A stretch of 64,000 bases of DNA from Halopseudomonas litoralis. GTDB lineage: Bacteria > Pseudomonadota > Gammaproteobacteria > Pseudomonadales > Pseudomonadaceae. The stretch is from the NCBI RefSeq assembly GCF_900105005.1, contig NZ_LT629748.1:1364001-1428000 (forward strand), written 5' to 3'. Shown one piece after another: positions 26,100-34,181 of this stretch (the stretch's first letter is position 1; each line of letters begins with the position of its first letter). The notes below the pieces were generated by a model. The model saw only the letters and a list, made by a program, of their open reading frames with translations, did no database searches and was not told the origin of the DNA. Both the position numbers and the translations under genes were made by a program.

Positions 26100-27316
26100 G
26101 GGAACGATTCGAGGAGAGGAGGAAAGTATGGGCGCAGGGTCAGTCTGGGCCGCTTTTTGATCCCGAAGATGCAATATTCTGGTATCTCCTCCAAGCCACC
26201 GCATATGCCACCCCTGATCGTCGACATGATTACTTTGAACCTGATGCTTTCAGGATCAGTCCAGTATTCGCTCGGTTGGGTCAAATGCTTTCGCGGCTAT
26301 CTAGTATCGTTGGTATTGAAGACCGACTTGAAACCTTGATGACCAAGGGGAAAAGTCAGCCGGATGCTGGGCTGTATGAGATTCTTGTTGCAGGTGCTTA
26401 TAAGAGTCGAGGGTGGAATGTCGCATTTGTTCCCGAACAACCGGGCGTAGCCAAAGCTCAGGACTTACTTGTTACCAAAGGTCGCCACCGCTGGGCGGTG
26501 GAATGCAAGCGTGTAAATCGAAACAAATATGAAGAGCAGGAATATCAACGCGCCCTGGCCCTGGCTCGACCTATACACTCACTGGCCGAACAGCAGGGGG
26601 TATCAGTTCTGTGTGAGGTGATGTTTCTCATCGAGATGAAAGATGTGCCCGATGAATATTTGCAGGATCACTTGCGCGATTATTTATCTGGTCCGAGATC
26701 TTGTGTCTGGAAGGATGAGGTAAGCATCGGTTGCATTCAGAGTACTAGGCTCGATCTTCTGCAACAGGTATTGCAGTATGATCATGTATTTTACAACTCA
26801 AGCAGAATGGTTGAACTGCTTGCAGGTGGGTATCGGCAGGATTTCGACCACAGTGTTAAAGCACTCTGGGAACCTGCCCCCCAGCACCCAATTCATGCAT
26901 CTTGGGTAAGCCAAGCCAGTGTGGTGAGCTGGCGTAGCGCGTCGCCTGAGGCAGCAGAGAGTAAAGCTCGTCATTTTCGGGCTCTCATTGCAAAAGCTAC
27001 CAAGCAGTTGCCTTCCGACTATCCAGGTGTTGTGCATGTGGGCTATGAGGCGCTGGGCAACAACTCGGTGGATGAACAACGCCATATTCGTAATAGATTG
27101 GAGATGAAGCGATTTGATCCAATAGATTCCCGGTTACGCTGGGTATATGCCAATTACCTCATGCCTGAACATACCACGGCGAGAAATGAGAATTGGGCTG
27201 TCAGTGAAACCACTGCTTGTTACCGAATAGGGAAGCATCGAGTGCCTGAACCATTACCTGATCATATAATACTAGATCGAGAAGATGGGGAGCCGGGAGT
27301 TCATTGGCGAGGATAA
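26087..27316 (+). CDS. Unknown protein with PD-(D/E)XK nuclease-like core
   Basis: A 409-aa soluble protein. Residues about 120-155 read QDLLVTKGRHRWAVECKRVN, matching the D-Xn-(E)CK core of restriction-endonuclease-like folds, with an upstream acidic residue in QPDAGLYEILVAGAY. The remainder is not recognised. Starting at ATG 26087 it overlaps the small upstream ORF; a TTG at 26075 is less likely. It sits in a defence-like region and converges with the RloC-like ATPase at a shared hairpin. A nuclease in phage defence or DNA processing is the likely role, but unproven. Confidence 0.6.
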   Translation: MDAVRERFEERRKVWAQGQSGPLFDPEDAIFWYLLQATAYATPDRRHDYFEPDAFRISPVFARLGQMLSRLSSIVGIEDRLETLMTKGKSQPDAGLYEILVAGAYKSRGWNVAFVPEQPGVAKAQDLLVTKGRHRWAVECKRVNRNKYEEQEYQRALALARPIHSLAEQQGVSVLCEVMFLIEMKDVPDEYLQDHLRDYLSGPRSCVWKDEVSIGCIQSTRLDLLQQVLQYDHVFYNSSRMVELLAGGYRQDFDHSVKALWEPAPQHPIHASWVSQASVVSWRSASPEAAESKARHFRALIAKATKQLPSDYPGVVHVGYEALGNNSVDEQRHIRNRLEMKRFDPIDSRLRWVYANYLMPEHTTARNENWAVSETTACYRIGKHRVPEPLPDHIILDREDGEPGVHWRG

Positions 27317-27379
27317 CGGATGAACTCGACTTCGGCATACCTACCCAGTAGCAAACATTTACGTCCTGTGTCTGGTGTC

Positions 27380-27409
27380 ATTCCAGCGGGATTAGCACCC
27401 CGCTGGAAT
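27380..27409. terminator. Hairpin between convergent genes
   Basis: An 11-bp inverted repeat ATTCCAGCGGG / CCCGCTGGAAT with an 8-nt loop lies between the stop codons of the plus-strand gene (27316) and the minus-strand ATPase (27419). No long T-run follows, so termination efficiency is uncertain. Confidence 0.5.
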
Positions 27410-27418
27410 CCTATAAGC

Positions 27419-30055
27419 TCAAGCAGGAGCAGCACCCGCAGTAACTGCTGGGCCTGTTTTTCGCTTCTTTGCCGTGTCTTCTGAACGCTTATGGACTAGA
27501 GTACGCCAATTTTCTAGTGCGAGGATATCCACAAGCAATTCGTCCGGATCCGGAACGGCAACGCCACCCATCATTGCCTTGTCATGGGCATAGTTGGAGC
27601 ATTTACTCATCCCTGAGTTTACCTGTGCATAGTCATCATCATTTACACTCACACCGGCTAAGCGCTGCGTTTCAACACCCTTCCGGAAGCGAAGAATGAC
27701 TTCACGCAGAAGTACCTCTTCCACAGCTCGCTCCCAGGCCATACGCAGGCGGAAATATGCGTCAACGGTTTGCCTGTGATGCTCCTGCTCGTTACCTTCT
27801 CGGTACAGCTTGGCAATGACCTGCTGCTGCGCTTTCAGAGCGCCGATGCGCTTGCTCGCATTCTTACCCTCGAACGGTAACTCGGGATCCGCGATGCCAT
27901 ATCCTTCGGTGCGCCGTGTCAGGCTTTGCGTGACCACTGGGGCTCCAGCCTGTTTAGCTTCTTCGGCCAACAGACAAAGGAAATAGATGTCATGCGTGAA
28001 AATGATCACCTGCCGTTGTGCTGCCTCAGCAGCAAGACGTTTGGCTACACGTTCACGCCGCCGGTGATCAAGAGATGACACCGGATCGTCGAAGACGATT
28101 CCCCCTGTACCACCGCTAAGTCCAACCTCCGCCAGAAATGAACCGATGGCGATGGCACGTTGCTCGCCTTCGCTCAGTATCTCACCCGGGCTGCGGGCCT
28201 GTGGGAGTTCTAATTTCAGTTTGTGCAGTGCCTTCCCTCGATTAGCACGGCTTTGAAGAGACACTTTGAGATTACCCACTCCAAGGGATTTGAATTCTCG
28301 GTTCAACGCATCAGCCAAATCCTTGGAGACAACCTTTTCCGCTAGCTCAGATGCCTTGTTGGATATGGCGTTTGTCCTGACAGCAGTCAGGCACTTTTTC
28401 AGTTTCCCTTGGTGTACAAGTTTTGCTACAGCAGTAATAACTGCATTCTTGACCTGGCTGAGCTTTACGCGGGCATCCAACTCATCAAGTTGGCTCTGTA
28501 GCGCAGTGCGGGCAGCTTCGTCTGCAGCTTTCTCCAACGCTTCAACTTCGGTATTCAGTTTCTCGGCAAGTAATTGGAACCGTAGGGTCGGGCTGACCAG
28601 AGGCTGATCCAGGCCACCCCAGTCATGGGAAACAATCGCAGCCTTGATTGCTTCATGACGGCTTTTCAATGCAGCCTCGTAAACCTTGGAGTCGGCCACT
28701 AGGTTTGGATCGATCTCTTGTATCTCCGCTTGAGTTGCCTCATCAATATTCAATGCCATAATCAACGCGTCGAATGGGCGATACTCTGCAACGAGCGCCT
28801 GGCGCCGCGCTAGAACTGTTTTTTCCGCTTCTGCCTGAATGAAGGCTTCAAACCTCAGTAGCCGCTCGGCTCCCGCAGCCAGCGGTTGTTGGCATAATGG
28901 GCACTCCGCATCTGCCCCCAGAGCTGGAAACTGCCTGTCTGGATGTGCTTCTAGCGCAAACTTCCGGGCTGCATCGAACAGCTCCCGCCAGGCGTCACCC
29001 CCAGTCCCTGGCAACAGGTTTTCCCCCTCTTTGAAGTTCTTGGCAGCAAGAGCGGCAACATCTTGTGCCGTGCGAAAATCATTGGCCAGGGTTTTGAGCT
29101 TAGCAATGGCTTCAGGTCCAACAGCGGCGCCTTTCTCGGCTGTTGTCTTGGCGATTGTCGCAACACGGCGTGCGCGTAAGCGCAAGAGACCAGCCTTCTC
29201 CTTCGGGTTGTTCTCTTTAAGACTTTTCTCCAAGGTTTCCCGCAGCTCAATTTCTTCTGGTTTGAGCATGGCGAGCGCCTCAATCTTTGCCGTGTCTGTT
29301 TTTGCAGAGAGAGTTGCGATCAGCTTTCCGACGGCCGATTCCCCCTGTAAATGTGCAAACGCCCCGGTATCCACTGAGGACTGCTTCTGTTCTACCTCAA
29401 TGGCTGTCTTGAGGTGCTGGCAAACCTTGGCAAGCGCCTGGAATACATCCAGGCCATAGGGCACGTATGAGAAGTCATCTTCATTATCCAGATATGCTCT
29501 CGCGCAATGAGCATCAAAAATGGAGAATGATGACAGCTCAGGAGGTGCTTCTTTACCTTGTTGCCAGAGCACCTCCTCAAGATTCCCATCAATGGATAGA
29601 TCGAAACTCGCCTGCGCGGTGCCAGCCTGTGCCAACGGCACGTTAGCATTGGGATGGATAGGCTCTGACTGATCGCGAGCTCGGCAGGCGCGCTTGAGAA
29701 CCCGCGAGTAGCCTGATTTACCGGAGCCATTGTCGCCATATATGACCGTCATGCCGGAGGGCCCTACTGCAAGTTGCTGATTTTCTGCAATTGCATTGAC
29801 GTTACGCAGGTTTTTTATGGCATGAAGCTCGATATGTGTAGTTCTCTTGACCAGTGCTGGTACCTGATCAGCAGACAATGGCTGGGGCTGGCGATTCTTG
29901 GGATCAGGTATACCATGAGCCTGTTTGAGAAGGGCGTATAGGTCCTCATGATCTTCCGGCGTCAGCACTTGTTTTGCCAGCAAGCGGGAAACAGCGTCAC
30001 TCTGCCATGCTGGGAGTTCTTTTGTCCAAGCCAATATTTCTTGCAAGATAGCCAT
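27419..30055 (-). CDS. RloC-like ABC/SMC-type ATPase with zinc hook (putative defence nuclease)
   Basis: An 878-aa protein. Walker A YGDNGSGKSG is near residue 108, followed by long coiled coils broken by a CPLC zinc-hook-like motif near 383. The ABC signature LSEGEQRA is near 622, Walker B GIVFDDPVSSLDH near 650, and the H-loop FTHD follows. The C-terminal 130 residues are helical with CSNYAHDKA near 818, resembling the HEPN/anticodon-nuclease end of RloC/PrrC proteins. RloC cuts tRNA anticodon loops after phage infection. That catalytic assignment is inferred here. Start: ATG 30055 has GACAGGAAAAG upstream, whereas ATG 30091 has no ribosome site. Between 30056 and 30254 no gene is seen. Confidence 0.72.
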   Translation of the reverse strand: MAILQEILAWTKELPAWQSDAVSRLLAKQVLTPEDHEDLYALLKQAHGIPDPKNRQPQPLSADQVPALVKRTTHIELHAIKNLRNVNAIAENQQLAVGPSGMTVIYGDNGSGKSGYSRVLKRACRARDQSEPIHPNANVPLAQAGTAQASFDLSIDGNLEEVLWQQGKEAPPELSSFSIFDAHCARAYLDNEDDFSYVPYGLDVFQALAKVCQHLKTAIEVEQKQSSVDTGAFAHLQGESAVGKLIATLSAKTDTAKIEALAMLKPEEIELRETLEKSLKENNPKEKAGLLRLRARRVATIAKTTAEKGAAVGPEAIAKLKTLANDFRTAQDVAALAAKNFKEGENLLPGTGGDAWRELFDAARKFALEAHPDRQFPALGADAECPLCQQPLAAGAERLLRFEAFIQAEAEKTVLARRQALVAEYRPFDALIMALNIDEATQAEIQEIDPNLVADSKVYEAALKSRHEAIKAAIVSHDWGGLDQPLVSPTLRFQLLAEKLNTEVEALEKAADEAARTALQSQLDELDARVKLSQVKNAVITAVAKLVHQGKLKKCLTAVRTNAISNKASELAEKVVSKDLADALNREFKSLGVGNLKVSLQSRANRGKALHKLKLELPQARSPGEILSEGEQRAIAIGSFLAEVGLSGGTGGIVFDDPVSSLDHRRRERVAKRLAAEAAQRQVIIFTHDIYFLCLLAEEAKQAGAPVVTQSLTRRTEGYGIADPELPFEGKNASKRIGALKAQQQVIAKLYREGNEQEHHRQTVDAYFRLRMAWERAVEEVLLREVILRFRKGVETQRLAGVSVNDDDYAQVNSGMSKCSNYAHDKAMMGGVAVPDPDELLVDILALENWRTLVHKRSEDTAKKRKTGPAVTAGAAPA

Positions 30056-30254
30056 GTACTTTTCCTGTCCAAGTTTTTTGTTGGAAAGCATAAAACATAT
30101 GTCTTGCTGGGAAGCGGTAGTAGCCCAATTCCGCAGGATACCCCAAAACCCTGAATCTCCCGCTAGTGTGCTACCGCTGTACCAAGCTATTGCTGTTGAA
30201 CGCTTTTTACTCTTTCCTTGTACTGCAACGATGATGGGGCGGCAGGATAGTTAC

Positions 30255-31742
30255 CTATCTGTCGTCAGGTTCAACACCTGCTGGTGATGGGGTCTGGTTT
30301 CTCCCGAGGCGAAGCCCGGGGGTGGTTTTTACCGATGGGCTGTTTTGACTTTGCGTTGCTTGAAATTGGCCGTCTTGTTGTAGCTCAGTCTGCTCAGAGG
30401 ACACTTGGTTGTTGGCGAGTGGGTTATTTCTATCCTTGCCTATAGAGGTGTGGTCAGGTCTTGTAATTAGTTCCGCACCAGGAATGTTGAGGCCTCTGGA
30501 TGTAGTCCTATTATCTGAGTCACCTGTATTTGAATCACCAATGTCATTTTCTTCGTTTGGTTCGGTTGTGTCAGCTGGTTCATCAGTTAATCCAATAAAT
30601 TCAAACAGAACCGCCCTATACCCAATAGCCAGCGGTTTGGAAAACACTTGAGTAAGCGTTATACCCGAACTGGATGATCGCGTGACATGGCCAGTTACGC
30701 CGGGTGCGCTTGGTGCAACCGCTTTACCTAAAGTCTCGATGTTGGTTGTGATCTCTTGCAGCTCGTGCTTGAGCTCGTCAATCTTGGTCTTTTGCTCGGA
30801 TGACTTTTGATCCACCTGCTCTGGAGGTGAGGTAGACGAGGACAGTGATTGGATTCTCCTTTCTAACTCTGATTTCTTTTTGGATAGGTCAATCATTGCC
30901 ATTGTGGCGCCCGAGAGTTGTGTCGAAAATGCTTTTGATGCTGAGATCGAAACATTGATTGACCTAGCATAATGCACTTCTGAGATAACAGCCATAATTG
31001 GAGTTATTGATTGGCTATCCTTATCGGGAAGTGCCTGAGTTTCTGCCAGTGCCTTGATATTGCCGTACTCGGTCTTGTAATGATTATCCCAATACTCTTC
31101 GAAAAGACTGATCAGGTGCTTGGTTTTTACGCTTAGCACCTCCGCGCTAGGTACTGAGTAAGTTATATGATTCTGGGCGTTCTTTCCCCCGCCCCAGCGC
31201 GCGCCAAATCCACTATTCACGATATTTGCCCCTAACGCAGATTGAGACAGAGATGCAAAGGAAAATGAGGGGAATGCAGTGGACTCACTCAGCAGGAAAT
31301 CCGTCGAAGAACTAACGTCACACTTGAAGTGAGAATACATGATTTTGGGTGGAGCCCAGGGATCTGTTTTTTCACCATCCAGTGGATAGCCCTTCGTTAA
31401 AGGCAAGTCGGGTTTGGGATTGCTATTTCCAAATACCTTGCAGTAGTCCAAGTGGTCATAATAGATGGGGTGGATGTTGTAAAACTCAACAGGCACGGAT
31501 TGTTGGCTCACCTCTGATTTAGGGGAGTAAGCGGCGAGCAATACAATATCGCCAGGATAGAACCCTTCTCTCAGAGGGTAAATCGGCATGATCCCCAACT
31601 GGGATGTGTTTTCAGACCATTGCTTAGCGACAGTGCCTGGCGTCATGGTATGTGATCCGCAGCCGCTGAGGATCAATAACGACAAAAGGGTGGTGGCTGC
31701 GGGTTTCAGATTTACAAATCGTTTTAAGTTTGTTGTTTTCAT
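30255..31742 (-). CDS. Large secreted lipoprotein of unknown function
   Basis: A 495-aa protein from ATG 31742 (MKTTNLKRF), with signal LLSLLILSGC giving a lipobox Cys. Its middle has a predicted coiled coil (KKKSELERRIQSL; KIDELKHELQEI), and the C-terminal 110 residues are a disordered Asn/Ser/Thr/Gln-rich tail. Two Cys (DYCKVF, HFKCDV) could form a disulphide. Upstream codons in frame to 31826 lack a ribosome site. It is not recognised. It probably faces the periplasm or cell surface. Confidence 0.65.
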   Translation of the reverse strand: MKTTNLKRFVNLKPAATTLLSLLILSGCGSHTMTPGTVAKQWSENTSQLGIMPIYPLREGFYPGDIVLLAAYSPKSEVSQQSVPVEFYNIHPIYYDHLDYCKVFGNSNPKPDLPLTKGYPLDGEKTDPWAPPKIMYSHFKCDVSSSTDFLLSESTAFPSFSFASLSQSALGANIVNSGFGARWGGGKNAQNHITYSVPSAEVLSVKTKHLISLFEEYWDNHYKTEYGNIKALAETQALPDKDSQSITPIMAVISEVHYARSINVSISASKAFSTQLSGATMAMIDLSKKKSELERRIQSLSSSTSPPEQVDQKSSEQKTKIDELKHELQEITTNIETLGKAVAPSAPGVTGHVTRSSSSGITLTQVFSKPLAIGYRAVLFEFIGLTDEPADTTEPNEENDIGDSNTGDSDNRTTSRGLNIPGAELITRPDHTSIGKDRNNPLANNQVSSEQTELQQDGQFQATQSQNSPSVKTTPGLRLGRNQTPSPAGVEPDDR

Positions 31743-32093
31743 AATATTACCATCCGTGTGCTGGCGCCGCGCTATCACTCTTATAGCCCGAATTTCTACT
31801 TTGTTCAAATCACCAATGAGAAACATGGCTGCGTCGTAGAGCGCGATTCTTGCTTTGGTTTGTGACGGATATGTTAAAAAAGTTACGTAGTTTTGGGGTT
31901 GTTTGTGAAGAGCCTGTTTTTCTGGAAAGAAACTAGAAATGTGGTCCGGGTTGGGAGGTGCTAAGCGCCGCAGGCGGGAACGGGGTAGGTGTGGAAGGTG
32001 AGGTGGTAATGTAGAGGATACATTGCCTATAAATCAGGCGCGAGCCGATCCGGCTGCTGACGCTAACTATCATGCAAGGCCGCACCGGGCAGT

Positions 32094-32103
32094 GGGGGGG
32101 GGG
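32094..32103 (+). repeat. Run of ten G
   Basis: A homopolymer of 10 G lies in the non-coding stretch 31743-32472, 370 bases upstream of the next gene and 350 bases upstream of the lipoprotein start. It could be a length-variable tract or an assembly-error site; no gene is directly affected. Confidence 0.9.
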
Positions 32104-32123
32104 CGTGGCGGCGCAGGCAACGA

Positions 32124-32214
32124 AAAGCCCGGCAACAATGCCGGGCTTTCGACGGGGATGCTGATCCTTCAGCGAGCACTAATCCTTCAGTAAGTACTAA
32201 TCCTTTAGTGGTGG
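32124..32214 (-). repeat. phoD-terminator-like hairpin plus three short direct repeats
   Basis: The hairpin AAAGCCCGGC / GCCGGGCTTT (32124-32149) with TCGACGGG and TGCTGATCCTT after it matches the phoD terminator region (20500-20545) at most positions. It is followed by three approximate 18-bp units built on CTAATCCTTCAGTAAG (32160-32214). As a minus-strand terminator it has no gene in front of it, so it may be the leftover 3' end of a deleted phoD-like gene. Confidence 0.55.
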
Positions 32215-32233
32215 GGATCTTACACCGCTATGT

Positions 32234-32251
32234 ATTACAGCGAGGTGACAG
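32234..32251 (-). promoter_or_regulatory. PhoB-box-like sequence
   Basis: On the minus strand CTGTCAC-CTCG-CTGTAAT matches 12 of 14 conserved bases of the PhoB box (two CTGTCAT units, 11 bp apart). The spacer is not AT-rich as usual. No intact gene starts nearby on the minus strand (the lipoprotein ATG is 490 bases away behind a terminator), so it may be a remnant or chance. Confidence 0.35.
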
Positions 32252-32378
32252 CGGGCGAGCGAAATGCTGAGCTGGATCAGCTACCGTGATTTCATCAATG
32301 AAAATTCTACGTAGCTCTCCACCCAAACATGAAACAAATCACACTTTAAACCCACCGTACATAAAAAACCAAAAAATT

Positions 32379-32407
32379 AGTTCGGTCTGAAGGCCCAGAA
32401 AGCGACT
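32379..32407 (+). promoter_or_regulatory. Candidate ECF-sigma promoter of the DUF4375/mini-FecR pair
   Basis: AGTTCGGTC (32379-32387), 15 nt, CGACT (32403-32407), then TATATAGAGAGAG. It is 66 nt upstream of the ATG at 32473. It shares architecture with the sites before tpsA and tpsB. Confidence 0.7.
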
Positions 32408-32472
32408 TATATAGAGAGAGCCTGTTAATGCACGCGAGTCTGGTAATTACTGCCAGACAACACGAGGTATAA

Positions 32473-33405
32473 ATGAGTCAGACATTCAGCTCGGTGCCGT
32501 TCAAGACCTTTGAAACTTGCATCCGCACTGTTCCGATACGCCTGCGCGACTATAACGCTGCCGATCCACACGTCTTCAGCCGGGCGGTCTCTCGTGTCCG
32601 TAACGATCTGGTTGTGTACGGGGCATACGCATACAAGGAACTGCCCGGGCCGCTGCATGTCAATCACCATATTTGGCAATATGCAGGCCAGATCACCAGC
32701 GGCGGGCATGAACAGTTTGTAGCCAATTGCGGCTGGTCGCGTAACAGGCAAGACGAGCTGGATACCGCATTGGGTGCGATAGGCGCCACCGCCCATCAGC
32801 AGTTGTTTCGCGAAGTGGCCGCGTACATCAATTCCTCGGACGCCATATTGGCTGATGTCATGGCCCGTGGTGGCTTTGACCACCCGGAACATGGCTGCGT
32901 CGACCCCTGGCTCATCAACAAGGACAACGCGTTCCGTGAATTGATCAGGGATCAGGATCTCATGGCGCTGCTGTGTGCCTGGCTGAAACAGCATCCAGCC
33001 ATTCAACCGGTACATGACCTCCAGTGGAAATTCAGCATGTCTGACCTCATCGAAGACAATCCCCTGCGTGAAGCAAGACTGGCCAAATCGGGGCAGGCGA
33101 ATAGATCCTTTCTCAAGGAACTGACCGACAATGCACCGATGAAAATGACCCGCCATGAGTACGCAGCCAGCATAGCCAAACGGCACGGCATCGAGCTGCC
33201 CAGGCTGGCCCAGGGCATATGGAAGGACGTCATCAACGGCGAGGAGTGCCTTGTTGCGCATTACGTCAAAGGCAAAGAGGACTTTGTCGCAATCTACTCG
33301 CGGTCTGCTGCGGGGCTTTATCAACTCAGGAAGAAGCTGTTCGGACAGGGATTGACCATGGGCCGGAAGCTGGGCATCGCCAGAATAGAATACAAAGAGG
33401 TGTGA
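32473..33405 (+). CDS. DUF4375 (DMP19-like) family protein
   Basis: A 310-aa soluble protein. Residues about 30-120 match the DUF4375 pattern: alternating helices with WQYAGQITSGGHEQFVANCG and LDTALGAIGATAHQQLFREV. The function of the family is not established. The C-terminal half is unassigned. It starts 66 nt after the candidate ECF promoter with CGAGG as ribosome site, and is followed after 87 bases by the mini-FecR gene, so both probably belong to the sigma regulon. Confidence 0.7.
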   Translation: MSQTFSSVPFKTFETCIRTVPIRLRDYNAADPHVFSRAVSRVRNDLVVYGAYAYKELPGPLHVNHHIWQYAGQITSGGHEQFVANCGWSRNRQDELDTALGAIGATAHQQLFREVAAYINSSDAILADVMARGGFDHPEHGCVDPWLINKDNAFRELIRDQDLMALLCAWLKQHPAIQPVHDLQWKFSMSDLIEDNPLREARLAKSGQANRSFLKELTDNAPMKMTRHEYAASIAKRHGIELPRLAQGIWKDVINGEECLVAHYVKGKEDFVAIYSRSAAGLYQLRKKLFGQGLTMGRKLGIARIEYKEV

Positions 33406-33492
33406 TCCCCCATAACAAAACAAAAGGTCTAACACGTTCGATCCAGGTGCGCGTAGCCGGTAGCCCCGGCGTCAACTCCGAGGAAAGCGAAT

Positions 33493-33780
33493 ATGGCCAG
33501 GTACGAGCATCGCAATGCAGCAACCCCTGCAACCGAAACTCAGCTGCGCGACCAGGCCTTGCGCTGGTTGGTACGTTTGACCTCTGGGCATGTCTCCGCC
33601 ACGGACGCGAACGCGTTTCGCCGTTGGTGCGCACTCAGTGAAGAGCATCGGCGCGCTTTTGCGCTTGTCAAACGAGTGTGGGATGCCCTTGGTCAATTCG
33701 GAGGGCAGGGCGCGCCGTCGGAATCATCCAATATCATCCCCATTATTTCCCGCCGCATAAAAAACAGCAGAAAAACCTGA
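33493..33780 (+). CDS. Stand-alone FecR N-terminal (DUF4880) domain protein
   Basis: A 95-aa protein. Residues 16-65 read QLRDQALRWLVRLTSGHVSA and continue as in the cytoplasmic N-terminal domain of FecR anti-sigma factors. It parallels residues about 20-70 of the full FecR at 55592 (QEQARCWLVRITSGNMSPDE). It has no transmembrane helix and no periplasmic domain. In Fec-like systems this domain contacts the sigma factor and by itself can promote sigma activity. It could therefore be a soluble co-activator or a modulator of the local sigma factor. It has a good ribosome site (GAGGAAAG). Truncated remnant of a full fecR is the alternative, but the frame ends in a natural-looking basic tail and no downstream FecR remnant is seen. 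Confidence 0.75.
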   Translation: MARYEHRNAATPATETQLRDQALRWLVRLTSGHVSATDANAFRRWCALSEEHRRAFALVKRVWDALGQFGGQGAPSESSNIIPIISRRIKNSRKT

Positions 33781-34181
33781 TTGCTGCCTGCGTTAATACA
33801 ATATCGCCATGTTACGTAACTTCTGAAACACGGCCGTCATGTTTCAGCGGGTAGAGTTCGCCTTTCTGTTTATAGAGATATCCCTGTTTTATATCGATTT
33901 GGTGTTTTTCTATTTAATGTCAACGGCTTGCGACTGCATTTTAAGTGTCGGCTTGATGGCTGGCTGATTCTTTGATTTTTTTTGAAAGTAATGTGTTTTT
34001 TCCTGTGTGTTATGTAATTTTTTTAGTGGGATTGTCACACGGTATCGGCAATCTAGAACTGTCACCGAGTGGTGGCGAGGTGCATGAAGGGCGACCTGGC
34101 TAATAGTCCACGATTGCCCGGGCTGTAAAACGGTAAACAAGTAATTCCGATCTTTCCTACTATCTGTAAGGAGTTTTGGTA
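33781..34181 (+). promoter_or_regulatory. AT-rich leader region of the DING gene
   Basis: Four hundred non-coding bases contain an 8-bp inverted repeat CTGAAACA / TGTTTCAG (33823-33847), long T-runs (33970-34025), and two PhoB-like half sites, TTGTCAC (34032) and CTGTCAC (34059), which are 27 bp apart and so not a regular box. A ribosome site TAAGGAG (34167) precedes the ATG at 34182. The promoter is probably in here but cannot be placed. Confidence 0.4.

Noticed and set aside
32094..32103. Phase-variable G tract
   Set aside because: The ten-G run is far from any start codon or promoter, so a switching role is not supported.
32425..33435. Long minus-strand frame of 336 codons
   Set aside because: It is the antisense of the DUF4375 gene, which shows family motifs, a ribosome site and an upstream promoter. 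The minus frame has no recognisable domain.
34032..34065. PhoB box upstream of the DING gene
   Set aside because: TTGTCAC and CTGTCAC are 27 bp apart, not 11, so they do not form a regular box.
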